Below the pieces are notes generated by a model. That model was not told where the DNA came from and did not search any database. It saw nothing but the letters and a program-made list of their open reading frames with translations. Shown piece after piece: positions 6,485 to 13,252 of a stretch of 16,785 nt of DNA. This DNA is from Oscillospiraceae bacterium (GTDB lineage Bacteria > Bacillota > Clostridia > Oscillospirales > Oscillospiraceae): positions 1 to 16,785 of the forward strand of contig JAJPXI010000076.1 of NCBI GenBank assembly GCA_021205585.1, written 5' to 3'. The position numbers were made by a program, and so were the translations under genes. Numbering within the stretch: the stretch's first letter is position 1; every line of letters begins with the position of its first letter.

Positions 6485-7929
6485 AACGGGGAAAGAAATT
6501 AGGCGTGCTGCTGCTGGCCCTGGCGGTGCTGTGCGGCGCGGCCGTGCTAATCAGCCAGCTGACCAAGGACTCCGCCCAGGCCACGGAGGAGGACGAGGCG
6601 GTAACCATCCTGGAGGTGGATTCCTCCCAGGTGACCCAGCTGTCCTGGACGTACACCGAGAGCCTGAGCTTCACCTATGACGGGGAAAACTGGACCTATA
6701 CGGAGGACGAGGACTTCCCCCTGGACGAGAGCTGTCTGGAGGATATGCTGGACGCCCTGAACGGCCTGGCGGCCAGCAAGACCATCGAGAACGTGGAGGA
6801 CTATGAGCAATACGGCCTGGAGGATCCGGCCTGCACCGTGACGGTGGAGGGGGAGAGCCAGGTGGTGCTGAAAATCGGGGACGAGAGCAGCTCCGGGGAG
6901 TCCCTGTACGTCTCCCTCGGCGACGGGAACGTCTACATGGTGGATGCCTCCCTGCTGGACAGCTTCGCCTGCGGCCTGTACGATTTGGTGGACACGGAGT
7001 CCATCCCCTCCATGTCCAATGTGGTCAGCCTGGCCATCGACGCCCAGGGCCAGTCCATGGAGATTGTCTATCTGGAGGACAGCGGCCTTGCGTACAGCGA
7101 CAGCTATGTGTGGTTCCTGTCCGGCGAGGACGGCTACACCACCCTGGACACCGAGCTGACCGAAACCCTGCTGGAAACTTTTACCGGCCTGAGCTGGGCC
7201 TCCTGCGTGGACTATGACGCCCAGGATCTGTCCCCGTACGGCCTGGACGACCCCGCCGCCACCGTCACCGTGACCTACACCGTCACCACTGAGGTGGAGA
7301 CCAACGAGACCGACGACGACGGAAACGCCGTTACCGAAACGGTGGAGTCGGAGGAGACCTTCACGCTGGAAATCGGCGACTACGCCGACAGTTCCTGCTA
7401 CGCCCGCATCGCCGGCTCCGGTATGGTCTACCTGGTGGATGCCGCCGTCAGCGACATGGCCCTGTACACCACCGCTGAGGATCTGCTGCCCGATGACATC
7501 CTGCTGATGGACTGGGACGGCGTCAGCTCCGTGGACGTGACCCTGGACGGGGAGACCTACACCTTCCTGAAGGAGACCGTGCTGGTGGAAGACGAGGACT
7601 CCGAGGACGAGGAAACCGAGGAAACCTATGAGACCGTCTGGACCGTGGACGGGACGGAGGTGGACGGCGCGTCCATCTGGGACGCCCTGGACGCCCTGGC
7701 GTCCACCGGCAGCGGCAGCGGCCTGTCCACCGACAGGACGGTGGAAATCAGCTTTACCATCTATCAGGACAACGAGAACTATCCCCAGGTGGAGCTGACC
7801 TTCTACCAGTACGACAGCAGCAGCTGCCTGGTCAGTCTGAACGGCGAGGCCCGCCTGTTCGTCAGCCGCAGCGACATCGTCTCCCTGGCGGAACTGGTCA
7901 ACGAGACCGTTTTGGATCTGGAGGACTGA
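6481..7929 (+). CDS. DUF4340-family membrane-anchored protein
   Basis: This is a 482-residue protein with a single N-terminal membrane anchor (MKRGKK, then a hydrophobic run to about residue 26); the rest is extracytoplasmic and very acidic. Two internal repeats carry the DUF4340 signature: YGLEDP at 111-116 followed by a VVLKIGD strand, and YGLDDP at 253-258 followed by FTLEIGD. Each is followed by a 'vYLVDAS/A' segment. The cysteine in the anchor lacks a proper lipobox, so it is probably not a lipoprotein. The start overlaps the GldG-like stop as ATGA, with AGGAGG at 6467-6472. It is the last gene of the operon, just before a strong terminator. DUF4340 proteins accompany GldG-like transporters in many Firmicutes; no biochemical role is known to me. 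Confidence 0.86.
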   Translation: MKRGKKLGVLLLALAVLCGAAVLISQLTKDSAQATEEDEAVTILEVDSSQVTQLSWTYTESLSFTYDGENWTYTEDEDFPLDESCLEDMLDALNGLAASKTIENVEDYEQYGLEDPACTVTVEGESQVVLKIGDESSSGESLYVSLGDGNVYMVDASLLDSFACGLYDLVDTESIPSMSNVVSLAIDAQGQSMEIVYLEDSGLAYSDSYVWFLSGEDGYTTLDTELTETLLETFTGLSWASCVDYDAQDLSPYGLDDPAATVTVTYTVTTEVETNETDDDGNAVTETVESEETFTLEIGDYADSSCYARIAGSGMVYLVDAAVSDMALYTTAEDLLPDDILLMDWDGVSSVDVTLDGETYTFLKETVLVEDEDSEDEETEETYETVWTVDGTEVDGASIWDALDALASTGSGSGLSTDRTVEISFTIYQDNENYPQVELTFYQYDSSSCLVSLNGEARLFVSRSDIVSLAELVNETVLDLED

Positions 7930-7944
7930 GCCGGTTTTCATCTG

Positions 7945-7986
7945 AATCCCCCGCACGCGGGTGCGCCCGCGTGCGGGGGATTTTTT
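7945..7986 (+). terminator. Strong intrinsic terminator of the ABC-2 operon
   Basis: A 17-bp perfect stem, AATCCCCCGCACGCGGG at 7945-7961 with its complement at 7966-7982, has a TGCG loop and continues into a run of six T (7981-7986). It lies 15 bases after the DUF4340 stop. Confidence 0.95.
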
Positions 7987-8039
7987 GGCGCGTCCTTTTG
8001 AAAATTTCGTCGGTTACAAGGAAAATAACGCGAAATCGG

Positions 8040-8068
8040 TTGAAAGGGTGCCTGGATTCTGCTATACT
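8040..8068 (+). promoter_or_regulatory. Sigma-70 type promoter of the amidase gene
   Basis: TTGAAA (8040-8045), a 17-base spacer, then TATACT (8063-8068) lie about 70 bases before the ATG at 8140. With the terminator just upstream, this makes the amidase an independent transcription unit. Confidence 0.78.
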
Positions 8069-8139
8069 GTTTCCCGGCGGGACGCCGCCGCAAGACGACT
8101 GTTCCGCCCTATGGGCCAAGGCCAAAGAGAGGTTTCATT

Positions 8140-8907
8140 ATGGCAAACAACTCCCGCCGTTACCGCCGCCGCAGGCGCTCTGTTTTGCCCAGGGTGCTCT
8201 TGTTTGCGGCCATCCTCGCCGCCCTGTGCGTTTTTGTGCTGTTCTGGAGCGCCCGCGGGGAGGAAACGCCGGATTCTCTTTTCAGCGCAGACTCTGAGCA
8301 GCAGGAGAAAGCGGAGAATACCAGCTTTGTTATCGTCCTCGACCCAGGCCACGGGGGGAACGACGCCGGCGCGCTGTCGGCAGAGGAGGACGTGATGGAA
8401 AAGGACGTCAACCTGGCCGTGGCCCTGTACGCCTGCCAGCTGCTGCAGCGTTATTCCCTGAAGGACTTCGGCCTGGGGGCGGAATGGGAGGAGGTCGTTA
8501 TCCTCATGACCCGGGAGGACGACAGCTATGTCTCCCTGTCCGAGCGGGTGGAGCTGGCCGAGGACGCGGGGGCGGAGCTGTTTGTCAGCGTCCACGCCAA
8601 CGCCCTGGAGAACAGCACCACCTGGACGGGCATCTATATCTATTACCACCCGGACAAGCCGGAGGACGCCGCCCTGGCCCAGACGGTGCAGCAGGCCCTC
8701 ATCGCCGCCACCGGCGCGGTGGATCGGGGGGCGGATAGCGGGGACTACTATGTCCTCCGGGAGACCTCTATGCCGGCGATTTTAATCGAGACCGGCTTCC
8801 TTAGCAGCCCGGCGGAGCTGGCCCTGCTGACCGACAGCGCCTACCAGCAGGCCCTCGCCCAGGGCATCGCCAACGGCGTCCTGGCCTACACCGCCGCGCT
8901 GGAATAA
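8140..8907 (+). CDS. N-acetylmuramoyl-L-alanine amidase (Amidase_3), membrane-anchored
   Basis: This is a zinc enzyme (255 residues) cleaving the bond between N-acetylmuramic acid and the stem peptide in the cell wall. A short cytoplasmic N-terminus with a run of arginines (RRYRRRRR) precedes one membrane helix at about 18-37, then a linker and the catalytic domain from about 64. The zinc ligands are H71 (DPGHGG), E87 (MEKDVNL) and H152 (SVHAN); the catalytic glutamate is E217 (IETGFLSSP). All key residues are present, so the enzyme should be active. AAGAGAGG at 8125-8132 is the ribosome site. No SH3 or LysM wall-binding domain is present, so tethering by the N-terminal helix probably positions it. 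It could act in cell separation, spore formation or growth; the sequence does not say which. Confidence 0.93.
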   Translation: MANNSRRYRRRRRSVLPRVLLFAAILAALCVFVLFWSARGEETPDSLFSADSEQQEKAENTSFVIVLDPGHGGNDAGALSAEEDVMEKDVNLAVALYACQLLQRYSLKDFGLGAEWEEVVILMTREDDSYVSLSERVELAEDAGAELFVSVHANALENSTTWTGIYIYYHPDKPEDAALAQTVQQALIAATGAVDRGADSGDYYVLRETSMPAILIETGFLSSPAELALLTDSAYQQALAQGIANGVLAYTAALE

Positions 8908-8932
8908 ATCCATATTTGAAACTTTGAAAAAA

Positions 8933-8960
8933 AGGCCGCCTGCAAAATTGCAGGCGGCCT
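8933..8960. terminator. Shared terminator between amidase and dehydrogenase genes
   Basis: AGGCCGCCTGCAA (8933-8945) and TTGCAGGCGGCCT (8948-8960) form a perfect stem. On the - strand it runs into seven T, so it is a strong terminator for the dehydrogenase gene ending at 9032. On the + strand no T-run follows, so its effect on amidase transcripts is less certain. Confidence 0.85.
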
Positions 8961-9031
8961 GTAACAATATTCGTTGTAAAAATGATTTCATTTCCCCAAA
9001 TTAGGAGAAAGTCTGCTTTTTATTGAATATT

Positions 9032-9820
9032 TTAATACGCGCTCCAGCCGCCGTCCACGGTCAGGGTCGCGCCGTTGACAAAGGTGGAGGCATCGCAGGA
9101 CAGGAACACGGCGGCCGCCGCAATCTCGTCCGGGTCGCCCAGGCGGGTCATCAGGCCCATGCCGGGCATGGTGCGGCTGGTGCCCCGCTTGCTGGGCTCC
9201 GTCAGGCCCACGCCGATGTTGGTCTTGATGCCGCCGGGGCAGATGGCGTTGCAGCGGATGCCCGCGTCGCCGTACATGAAGGCGATGTTCTTGGTCATGC
9301 CCACCACGGCGAATTTGGAGGCGGTGTAGGCCAGGCCGGCCCTGGCCCCGCACAGGCCGCCCAGGGAGGCGGTGTTGAGGATTACGCCGCCCTCGCCCCG
9401 CTCTAGATAGTAGCGCACGGCCTTGCGGCAGGCGTACATCACGCCGCCGGCGTTGATGCGCATGACCCGCTCCCACATGGCATCGTCCAACTCGTCGATG
9501 GGCAGCATGCCGTCCATGATTCCGGCGTTGTTGAAGATGATGTCCATCTTGCCGCACTCGCTGACGGCGAAGTCCACCATGGTCTCCACCTCCTCGCTGT
9601 TGGACACGTTGGCCTGGAAGGTCTTAAGTTGGCTGCGGTATTCGGGCAGTTCCTCCTGCAAAGCCGCCAGGCTGTCCCCGTTCAGGTCGACGGCCACGCA
9701 GACGGCGCCCTCCTGCACGAAGCGGTTGACCGTGGACTTGCCGATGCCGGAGCCGGCGCCGGTGATAACCGCCACTTTGTCCTTTAAGGGGTGGCGCCCC
9801 GTTAAATTCTTAACTTCCAT
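9032..9820 (-). CDS. Short-chain dehydrogenase/reductase (SDR)
   Basis: This is an NAD(P)-dependent oxidoreductase (262 residues) of the classical SDR type. The Rossmann nucleotide motif is TGAGSGIG (20-27), and the NNAG motif is at 97-100. The catalytic residues are N123, S152, Y165 and K169 (YTASK). The aspartate at the end of the second strand (D45) suggests a preference for NAD over NADP. The ICPGGIKTNI and VNGATLTVDGGW segments near the end are usual for FabG-like and hydroxysteroid-type SDRs. The start at 9820 follows an AGGAAAGGGAG ribosome site. It is transcribed alone from a clear promoter. The substrate is unknown: sequence alone cannot separate a 3-oxoacyl reductase from a sugar, alcohol or bile-acid hydroxysteroid dehydrogenase. 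Confidence 0.9.
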   Translation of the reverse strand: MEVKNLTGRHPLKDKVAVITGAGSGIGKSTVNRFVQEGAVCVAVDLNGDSLAALQEELPEYRSQLKTFQANVSNSEEVETMVDFAVSECGKMDIIFNNAGIMDGMLPIDELDDAMWERVMRINAGGVMYACRKAVRYYLERGEGGVILNTASLGGLCGARAGLAYTASKFAVVGMTKNIAFMYGDAGIRCNAICPGGIKTNIGVGLTEPSKRGTSRTMPGMGLMTRLGDPDEIAAAAVFLSCDASTFVNGATLTVDGGWSAY

Positions 9821-9850
9821 GTTGTAAAACTCCCTTTCCTGTGATGTGCC

Positions 9851-9867
9851 GCCGCAGGCGCTGCGGC
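9851..9867 (-). promoter_or_regulatory. Palindrome in the SDR leader (operator or 5' hairpin)
   Basis: GCCGCAG, three bases, then CTGCGGC form a perfect 7-bp inverted repeat. It lies just downstream of the expected transcription start (about 9870), so it could be a repressor site or a hairpin at the 5' end of the mRNA. Function is inferred. Confidence 0.45.
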
Positions 9868-9876
9868 TGTAATTTC

Positions 9877-9906
9877 AGTATAGCAAAGGGAGCTGGGTAA
9901 ATGCAA
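9877..9906 (-). promoter_or_regulatory. Promoter of the SDR gene
   Basis: On the - strand TTGCAT (9901-9906), an 18-base spacer, then TATACT (9877-9882), preceded by TG one base away (extended -10). It lies about 57 bases before the ATG at 9820. Confidence 0.7.
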
Positions 9907-9907
9907 G

Positions 9908-9929
9908 GATTGTTAAGAAAAAGACAATC
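9908..9929. promoter_or_regulatory. Dyad just upstream of the SDR -35 box
   Basis: GATTGT (9908-9913) and ACAATC (9924-9929) form a perfect 6-bp inverted repeat with a 10-base AT-rich centre. Its edge is one base from the -35 hexamer. The position suits an activator such as a LysR-type regulator, but no regulator gene is in the window, so this is an inference. Confidence 0.4.
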
Positions 9930-9997
9930 TTTATTTTCATACTGGAATCTGATTAAACAAGACATTACAAATGGCTTGTGGGAACCTCTAATAACTA

Positions 9998-10022
9998 TGA
10001 CAAGAGCAGATGGCAAAAGATT
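9998..10022. repeat. Short dispersed repeat core, copy 1
   Basis: The core CAAGAGCAGATGGCAAAAGA followed by TTTTG matches the segment starting near 16756 with four or five differences over 25 bases, all purine-to-purine. Both copies are in non-coding DNA next to the propionate operon, one at each end. This suggests a dispersed intergenic repeat family, but the copy count in the genome is unknown. Confidence 0.45.
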
Positions 10023-10103
10023 TTGTTGCAGAACGCTGTGTGAATGGCCAATTCCTCTTTAGGCAACACCGCACAGAGCGGCAAGAGTGAATTGCAAGTC
10101 AAA

Positions 10104-10206
10104 TTTCCGTCAAAACAAGGCGCAAAAGTGCAGGATCAGGAGCGCCGCAAGGCGCGGGCATACCCCTTGAGGGTAATCCTGTTCGCCGCCTTTATTTGAC
10201 CGGAAA
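10104..10206 (+). repeat. Nested inverted-repeat element with a three-way-junction fold
   Basis: The outer arms 10104-10122 and 10187-10206 pair imperfectly (TTTCCGTCAAA...AAGGCG with CGCCTT...TTTGACCGGAAA). Inside, CAGGAT (10131-10136) pairs with ATCCTG (10176-10181). Inside that are two separate hairpins: GCGCC-GCAA-GGCGC (10142-10155) and TACCC-CTTGA-GGGTA (10161-10175). The GCAA loop is a GNRA tetraloop only on the + strand, which hints at an RNA in that orientation. No promoter or T-run was recognised on the + strand. It could be a structured RNA, a REP/MITE-like repeat, or a mRNA 3'-end stabiliser. Confidence 0.5.
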
Positions 10207-10242
10207 AAAAGCCAGCCCGCGCTCATAGGAGCGGCGGGCTGG
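10204..10242 (-). terminator. Terminator of the propionate operon
   Basis: On the - strand CCAGCCCGCCGCTC (10229-10242) pairs with GAGCGCGGGCTGG (10212-10224) with one bulge and a CTAT loop. A run of seven T (complement of 10204-10210) follows. It lies 26 bases after the decarboxylase beta-subunit stop. Confidence 0.9.
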
Positions 10243-10268
10243 TTTTATTACGAAGGAAAGAAGATTGC

Positions 10269-11504
10269 TTATACCACGACCATGCTGATGGTCGCCACGA
10301 AGATGCCGGCGATGATGGCCGAGGTGATGACGCCGGAGATGTTGGCCCCCATGGCCACGGGGAGAATCATGGCGAAGGGATTCTCCTCCTGGGCGGCATG
10401 TTGGGCCAGTTTGGCGGTGGAGGGCATACAGGACACGCCGGCCACGCCCACCACGGGGTTGAAGTCCTCCCCCTTCTTCTTGTGCACCAGGTACATAACC
10501 CAGCCGCCAATCAACCCGCCGATGGCGGAGATGGCCAGGGCCAGGATACCCAGAATCAGCAGGATGATGACGGTGGGGTCCAGCAGGGTGGACGCCTCGC
10601 ACAGCACGCCCAGCAGCAGGCCCAGGAAGAAGGTGGCCAGGTAGCTGATGCCGTTCTCCAGCAGAGAGGTGTACCGGGAAATGCCGGCCTCCTTCACGGC
10701 CATGCCGATGAAGAAGGACAGAATCAGCGGCGCTGCCACAGGCAGCAGCAGGCACAGCAGCCCGCAGATGATGACGATGAAGATGAACTTGGACTTCTGG
10801 GAGACCTCCGGCACGTCCACATACATATCAATGCCCCGGTACTTCTTGGGCACCATCATCTTGATGATGTAGGGATAGCCGCCATAGGTCAGGGATAAGT
10901 ACAGGTAGGCAATAATGGATATTGGGACGAACAGCTCCGGGGCCAGCATCAGGGAGGTGAACAGCACCATGGGGCCGTCGGCGCCGCCGATGGTGGCGAT
11001 AGACGCCGCCTCCTCCGGGGCCAGGCCAAAGGCTGCCACGCCCAGCACCAGCACCACGAAGGTGCCCAGCTCGGCAAACAGGGCGATAATCATGGAGGAC
11101 CAGGGCTTGGCCAGCAGGAAGCTGATTTCGCTGCGGGCACCGATGCCCATAAATACCAGACAGGCGATGAGTCCATTTGAGAAGGTTAGATTGTATACAG
11201 GTTGGAGGAAATTGACCTGCATGATGTCGATTAGTTCGGTGGCGTCGGACACCAGGGGGTCGATGATGATGTTGCCGATGGAGCCGTCGGACAAAATCAG
11301 GGTGCCGCAGTTGATGGCGATCATACCGATGCCCATGGGAACCATAATCAGCGGCTCCAGGGTACCCTTAAAGCCCATGTACGCCAGGAAAAAGCCCAGA
11401 GCGATCAGGAACAGCCGGGCGATGGGAATGGCGATGCCGCTCTCCTGGGCCTGGAGGAAGAAGGTACTGATGCCGGGAAACAGCTCAGTCAAAAATTCAG
11501 CCAT
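10269..11504 (-). CDS. mmdB: Na+-transporting methylmalonyl-CoA decarboxylase, beta subunit
   Basis: This is an integral membrane protein (411 residues) that decarboxylates carboxybiotin and couples this to Na+ export, in the OadB/MmdB/GcdB family. Many hydrophobic helices span the protein. The family motif IGGADGP is present, with the aspartate D176 implicated in Na+ translocation. MGANISGVITSAIIAGIFV near the C-terminus is also characteristic. The length fits the family. The start at 11504 has AGGAGGAGGAG just upstream and overlaps the end of the 43-residue gene by eight bases (ATGGCTGA). It is the last gene of the operon and is followed by a terminator. Methylmalonyl-CoA rather than oxaloacetate or glutaconyl-CoA is assigned from the mutase and epimerase genes in the same operon. 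Confidence 0.93.
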   Translation of the reverse strand: MAEFLTELFPGISTFFLQAQESGIAIPIARLFLIALGFFLAYMGFKGTLEPLIMVPMGIGMIAINCGTLILSDGSIGNIIIDPLVSDATELIDIMQVNFLQPVYNLTFSNGLIACLVFMGIGARSEISFLLAKPWSSMIIALFAELGTFVVLVLGVAAFGLAPEEAASIATIGGADGPMVLFTSLMLAPELFVPISIIAYLYLSLTYGGYPYIIKMMVPKKYRGIDMYVDVPEVSQKSKFIFIVIICGLLCLLLPVAAPLILSFFIGMAVKEAGISRYTSLLENGISYLATFFLGLLLGVLCEASTLLDPTVIILLILGILALAISAIGGLIGGWVMYLVHKKKGEDFNPVVGVAGVSCMPSTAKLAQHAAQEENPFAMILPVAMGANISGVITSAIIAGIFVATISMVVV

Positions 11505-11628
11505 CCTGCTCCTCCTCCTTTCCTTTGCGATTCATGATCTTGTTGGTCAGAACGATGATGGCGACGACCAGCAACGAGATGACAATGGTCATGCCGTAGG
11601 CCATCAAAGCATAGGGAATGATTCCCAT
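11497..11628 (-). CDS. 43-residue membrane miniprotein, OadG/MmdD-like decarboxylase subunit
   Basis: This small gene starts at ATG 11626-11628 and ends with TGA at 11497-11499. A strong GGAAGGAG ribosome site lies 8 bases upstream. The product has one hydrophobic helix (about 6-28) and a short charged tail (NRKGKEEEQDG). The pattern ALMAYGMTIVISLLV matches the N-terminal helix of the gamma (OadG) or delta (MmdD) subunits, which assemble the decarboxylase in the membrane. It sits exactly between the alpha and beta genes, where such a subunit is expected. The usual family members are about 80-115 residues, so this one keeps only the membrane part. It is translationally coupled to the beta subunit by an 8-base overlap. 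Coding status is well supported; the precise role is inferred. Confidence 0.85.
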   Translation of the reverse strand: MGIIPYALMAYGMTIVISLLVVAIIVLTNKIMNRKGKEEEQDG

Positions 11629-11659
11629 TTGTAAGTCTCCTTCCAAATTGTGTCATCAA

Positions 11660-11674
11660 AAGAGCTGTGCTCTT
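11660..11674 (-). other. Small intergenic hairpin between decarboxylase alpha gene and the 43-residue gene
   Basis: AAGAGC and GCTCTT form a 6-bp stem with a 3-base loop on the - strand, 22 bases after the alpha-subunit stop, followed by TTTGATG. It is too weak to be a full terminator but could tune transcript levels or stability. Confidence 0.35.
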
Positions 11675-11695
11675 GTTTGAACGGAAAAAGCCGAT

Positions 11696-13240
11696 TTACA
11701 GTGGCATATTGCCGCGCACCCGGCCCTCCCGCTTTTTGTTCTGGAGCACCTCCAGGGCCTCCATAATCTGCGCGCGCGTCTGGGAGGGCTGGATGACCAT
11801 GTCCACGAAGCCCCGCTCGGCGGCCACATAGGGGGTGGCGAATCGGTCGGAGTACTCCTGAATCTTCTGCGCCCTGGCGGCGGCGGGATCCTCGGCAGCC
11901 TTAATCTCCTTGCTGAAGATGATGTTGGCCGCCCCGGCCGCGCCCATGACGGCGATTTCCGCCGTGGGCCAGGCGTACACATGATCCGCGCCCAAATCCT
12001 TGGAGCACATGGCCAGATAGGAGCCGCCGTAGGCCTTGCGCAGAACCACGGTAATCTTGGGCACTTCGGCCACAGAGTAGACGTAGAGCAGCTTGGCCCC
12101 GTGGCGGATGATGCCGCTGTGCTCCTGGTCCACGCCGGGCAGGAAGCCGGGCACGTCCACCAGGTTAATCAGGGGGACATTAAAGGCGTCGCAGCACTGG
12201 ATGAACCGGGCGGCCTTGTCGGAGGCGTTCACGTCCAGGGAGCCGCCCATGACGAAGGGCTGGTTGGCGATGAAGCCCACGCTGCGGCCCCCCACCCGGC
12301 CAAAGCCGGTGATGATATTGTCGGCAAAGTAGGGCTGGGTCTGGAAGAAGGTGCCCTCGTCCGCAATCTGCTCGATAACGTCCAGCATATCGTAGGGCAT
12401 ATTGGACGCGTCGGGAATCACGGTATCCAGGGCGGGGCGGGACTCGTCCCCTTTTTCATAGGGTAGCACGGGGGGCTTTTCGTCGGCATTGGAGGGCAGG
12501 TAGCTCAGAATGGCGCGCACCTGCTCCATGACCTCCTCCTCGCTGGAGGCCGACAGGTGGGCCACGCCGGAGACGGTGGTGTGGGTGTCGGCGCCGCCCA
12601 GCTCCTCGGCGGTGACCTCCTCGCCGGTGGTGGAGGCGATGACGGCGGGGCCGGTGATGAACATCTGGCTCTCCTTCTCCACCATCAGGATAAAGTCAGT
12701 CAGGGCGGGGGAGTACACCGCGCCGCCGGCGCAGGGGCCCATGATGACGGAAATCTGGGGGATGTGACCGGAGGCCAGGCTGTTGCGGTAGAAAATCTGG
12801 CCGTAGCCGGACAGGGCGTCCACCGCCTCCTGGATGCGGGCCCCGCCGGAGTCGTTCAGTCCCACCACGGGGGCCCCGGCCTGGAGGGCCATGTCCATCA
12901 CCTTGCAGATCTTCGCGGCGTGCATCTCCCCCAGGGAGCCGCCCTGGGCGGTGAAGTCCTGGGCGTAGACAAACACCAGGCGGCCATCCACCTTGCCGTA
13001 GCCGGTCACCACGCCGTCAGCGGGAATGACCTTGCTCTCCATGCCGAAGTTGGAGCAGCGGTGGGTGACAAAGCGATCCACCTCCGTGAAGGTGCCCTCG
13101 TCCAGCAGCAGCTCGATGCGCTCCCGGGCGGTCTTTTTGTCCTTGGCGTGCTGCTTCTCCACGGCCTTGGGGCCGCCCTGGGCCAGCACCTGGGCGGTTT
13201 TTTCCTCTAACTGGTTCAGCTTATCCGCAGTTGTACTCAT
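11696..13240 (-). CDS. mmdA: Methylmalonyl-CoA decarboxylase, alpha (carboxyltransferase) subunit
   Basis: This cytoplasmic carboxyltransferase (514 residues) moves the carboxyl group of (S)-methylmalonyl-CoA to the biotin of a carrier protein, leaving propionyl-CoA. It has two crotonase-like halves. The first carries SGGARIQE (131-138) and MGPCAGGAVYSPAL (167-180) for the oxyanion hole. The second carries DVPGFLPGVDQEHSGIIRHG and later AYGGSYLAM. No biotin attachment motif (MKM) is present, so a separate carrier is needed. Alone it could equally be a propionyl-CoA carboxylase beta subunit; the beta-type membrane decarboxylase gene in the same operon decides. The start at 13240 follows GGGAGGG, 12 bases after the epimerase stop. 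Confidence 0.93.
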   Translation of the reverse strand: MSTTADKLNQLEEKTAQVLAQGGPKAVEKQHAKDKKTARERIELLLDEGTFTEVDRFVTHRCSNFGMESKVIPADGVVTGYGKVDGRLVFVYAQDFTAQGGSLGEMHAAKICKVMDMALQAGAPVVGLNDSGGARIQEAVDALSGYGQIFYRNSLASGHIPQISVIMGPCAGGAVYSPALTDFILMVEKESQMFITGPAVIASTTGEEVTAEELGGADTHTTVSGVAHLSASSEEEVMEQVRAILSYLPSNADEKPPVLPYEKGDESRPALDTVIPDASNMPYDMLDVIEQIADEGTFFQTQPYFADNIITGFGRVGGRSVGFIANQPFVMGGSLDVNASDKAARFIQCCDAFNVPLINLVDVPGFLPGVDQEHSGIIRHGAKLLYVYSVAEVPKITVVLRKAYGGSYLAMCSKDLGADHVYAWPTAEIAVMGAAGAANIIFSKEIKAAEDPAAARAQKIQEYSDRFATPYVAAERGFVDMVIQPSQTRAQIMEALEVLQNKKREGRVRGNMPL

Positions 13241-13252
13241 CCCGGCCCTCCC

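Larger units (their letters stand above)
9907..10268. other. Gene-less AT-rich intergenic region
   Basis: No credible gene is seen here. The left part (to about 10060) is clearly more AT-rich than the flanking genes. It holds the dyad at 9908-9929 and the core shared with the right end of the window (about 9998-10022). The right part holds the foldable element at 10104-10206 and the terminator of the propionate operon at 10204-10242. Confidence 0.6.

Noticed and set aside
3019..7929. Gliding-motility machinery
   Set aside because: Only the GldA/F/G-like core is present, and this core is widespread in non-gliding Firmicutes; none of the other gliding genes is visible.
6547..7956. 469-codon - strand frame opposite the DUF4340 gene
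   Set aside because: Low-complexity Gly/Val/Gln/His translation typical of the antisense of an Asp/Glu-rich gene; it also begins within the terminator region.
7961..8395. + strand frames beginning in the terminator and overlapping the amidase start
   Set aside because: They begin inside the terminator stem and overlap the amidase gene out of frame; the promoter at 8040-8068 and ribosome site at 8125-8132 fit the amidase only.
11696..13240. Assignment as propionyl-CoA carboxylase beta subunit
   Set aside because: The sequence family cannot exclude it, but the OadB/MmdB membrane decarboxylase gene and OadG-like gene in the same operon make a decarboxylase alpha subunit far more likely.
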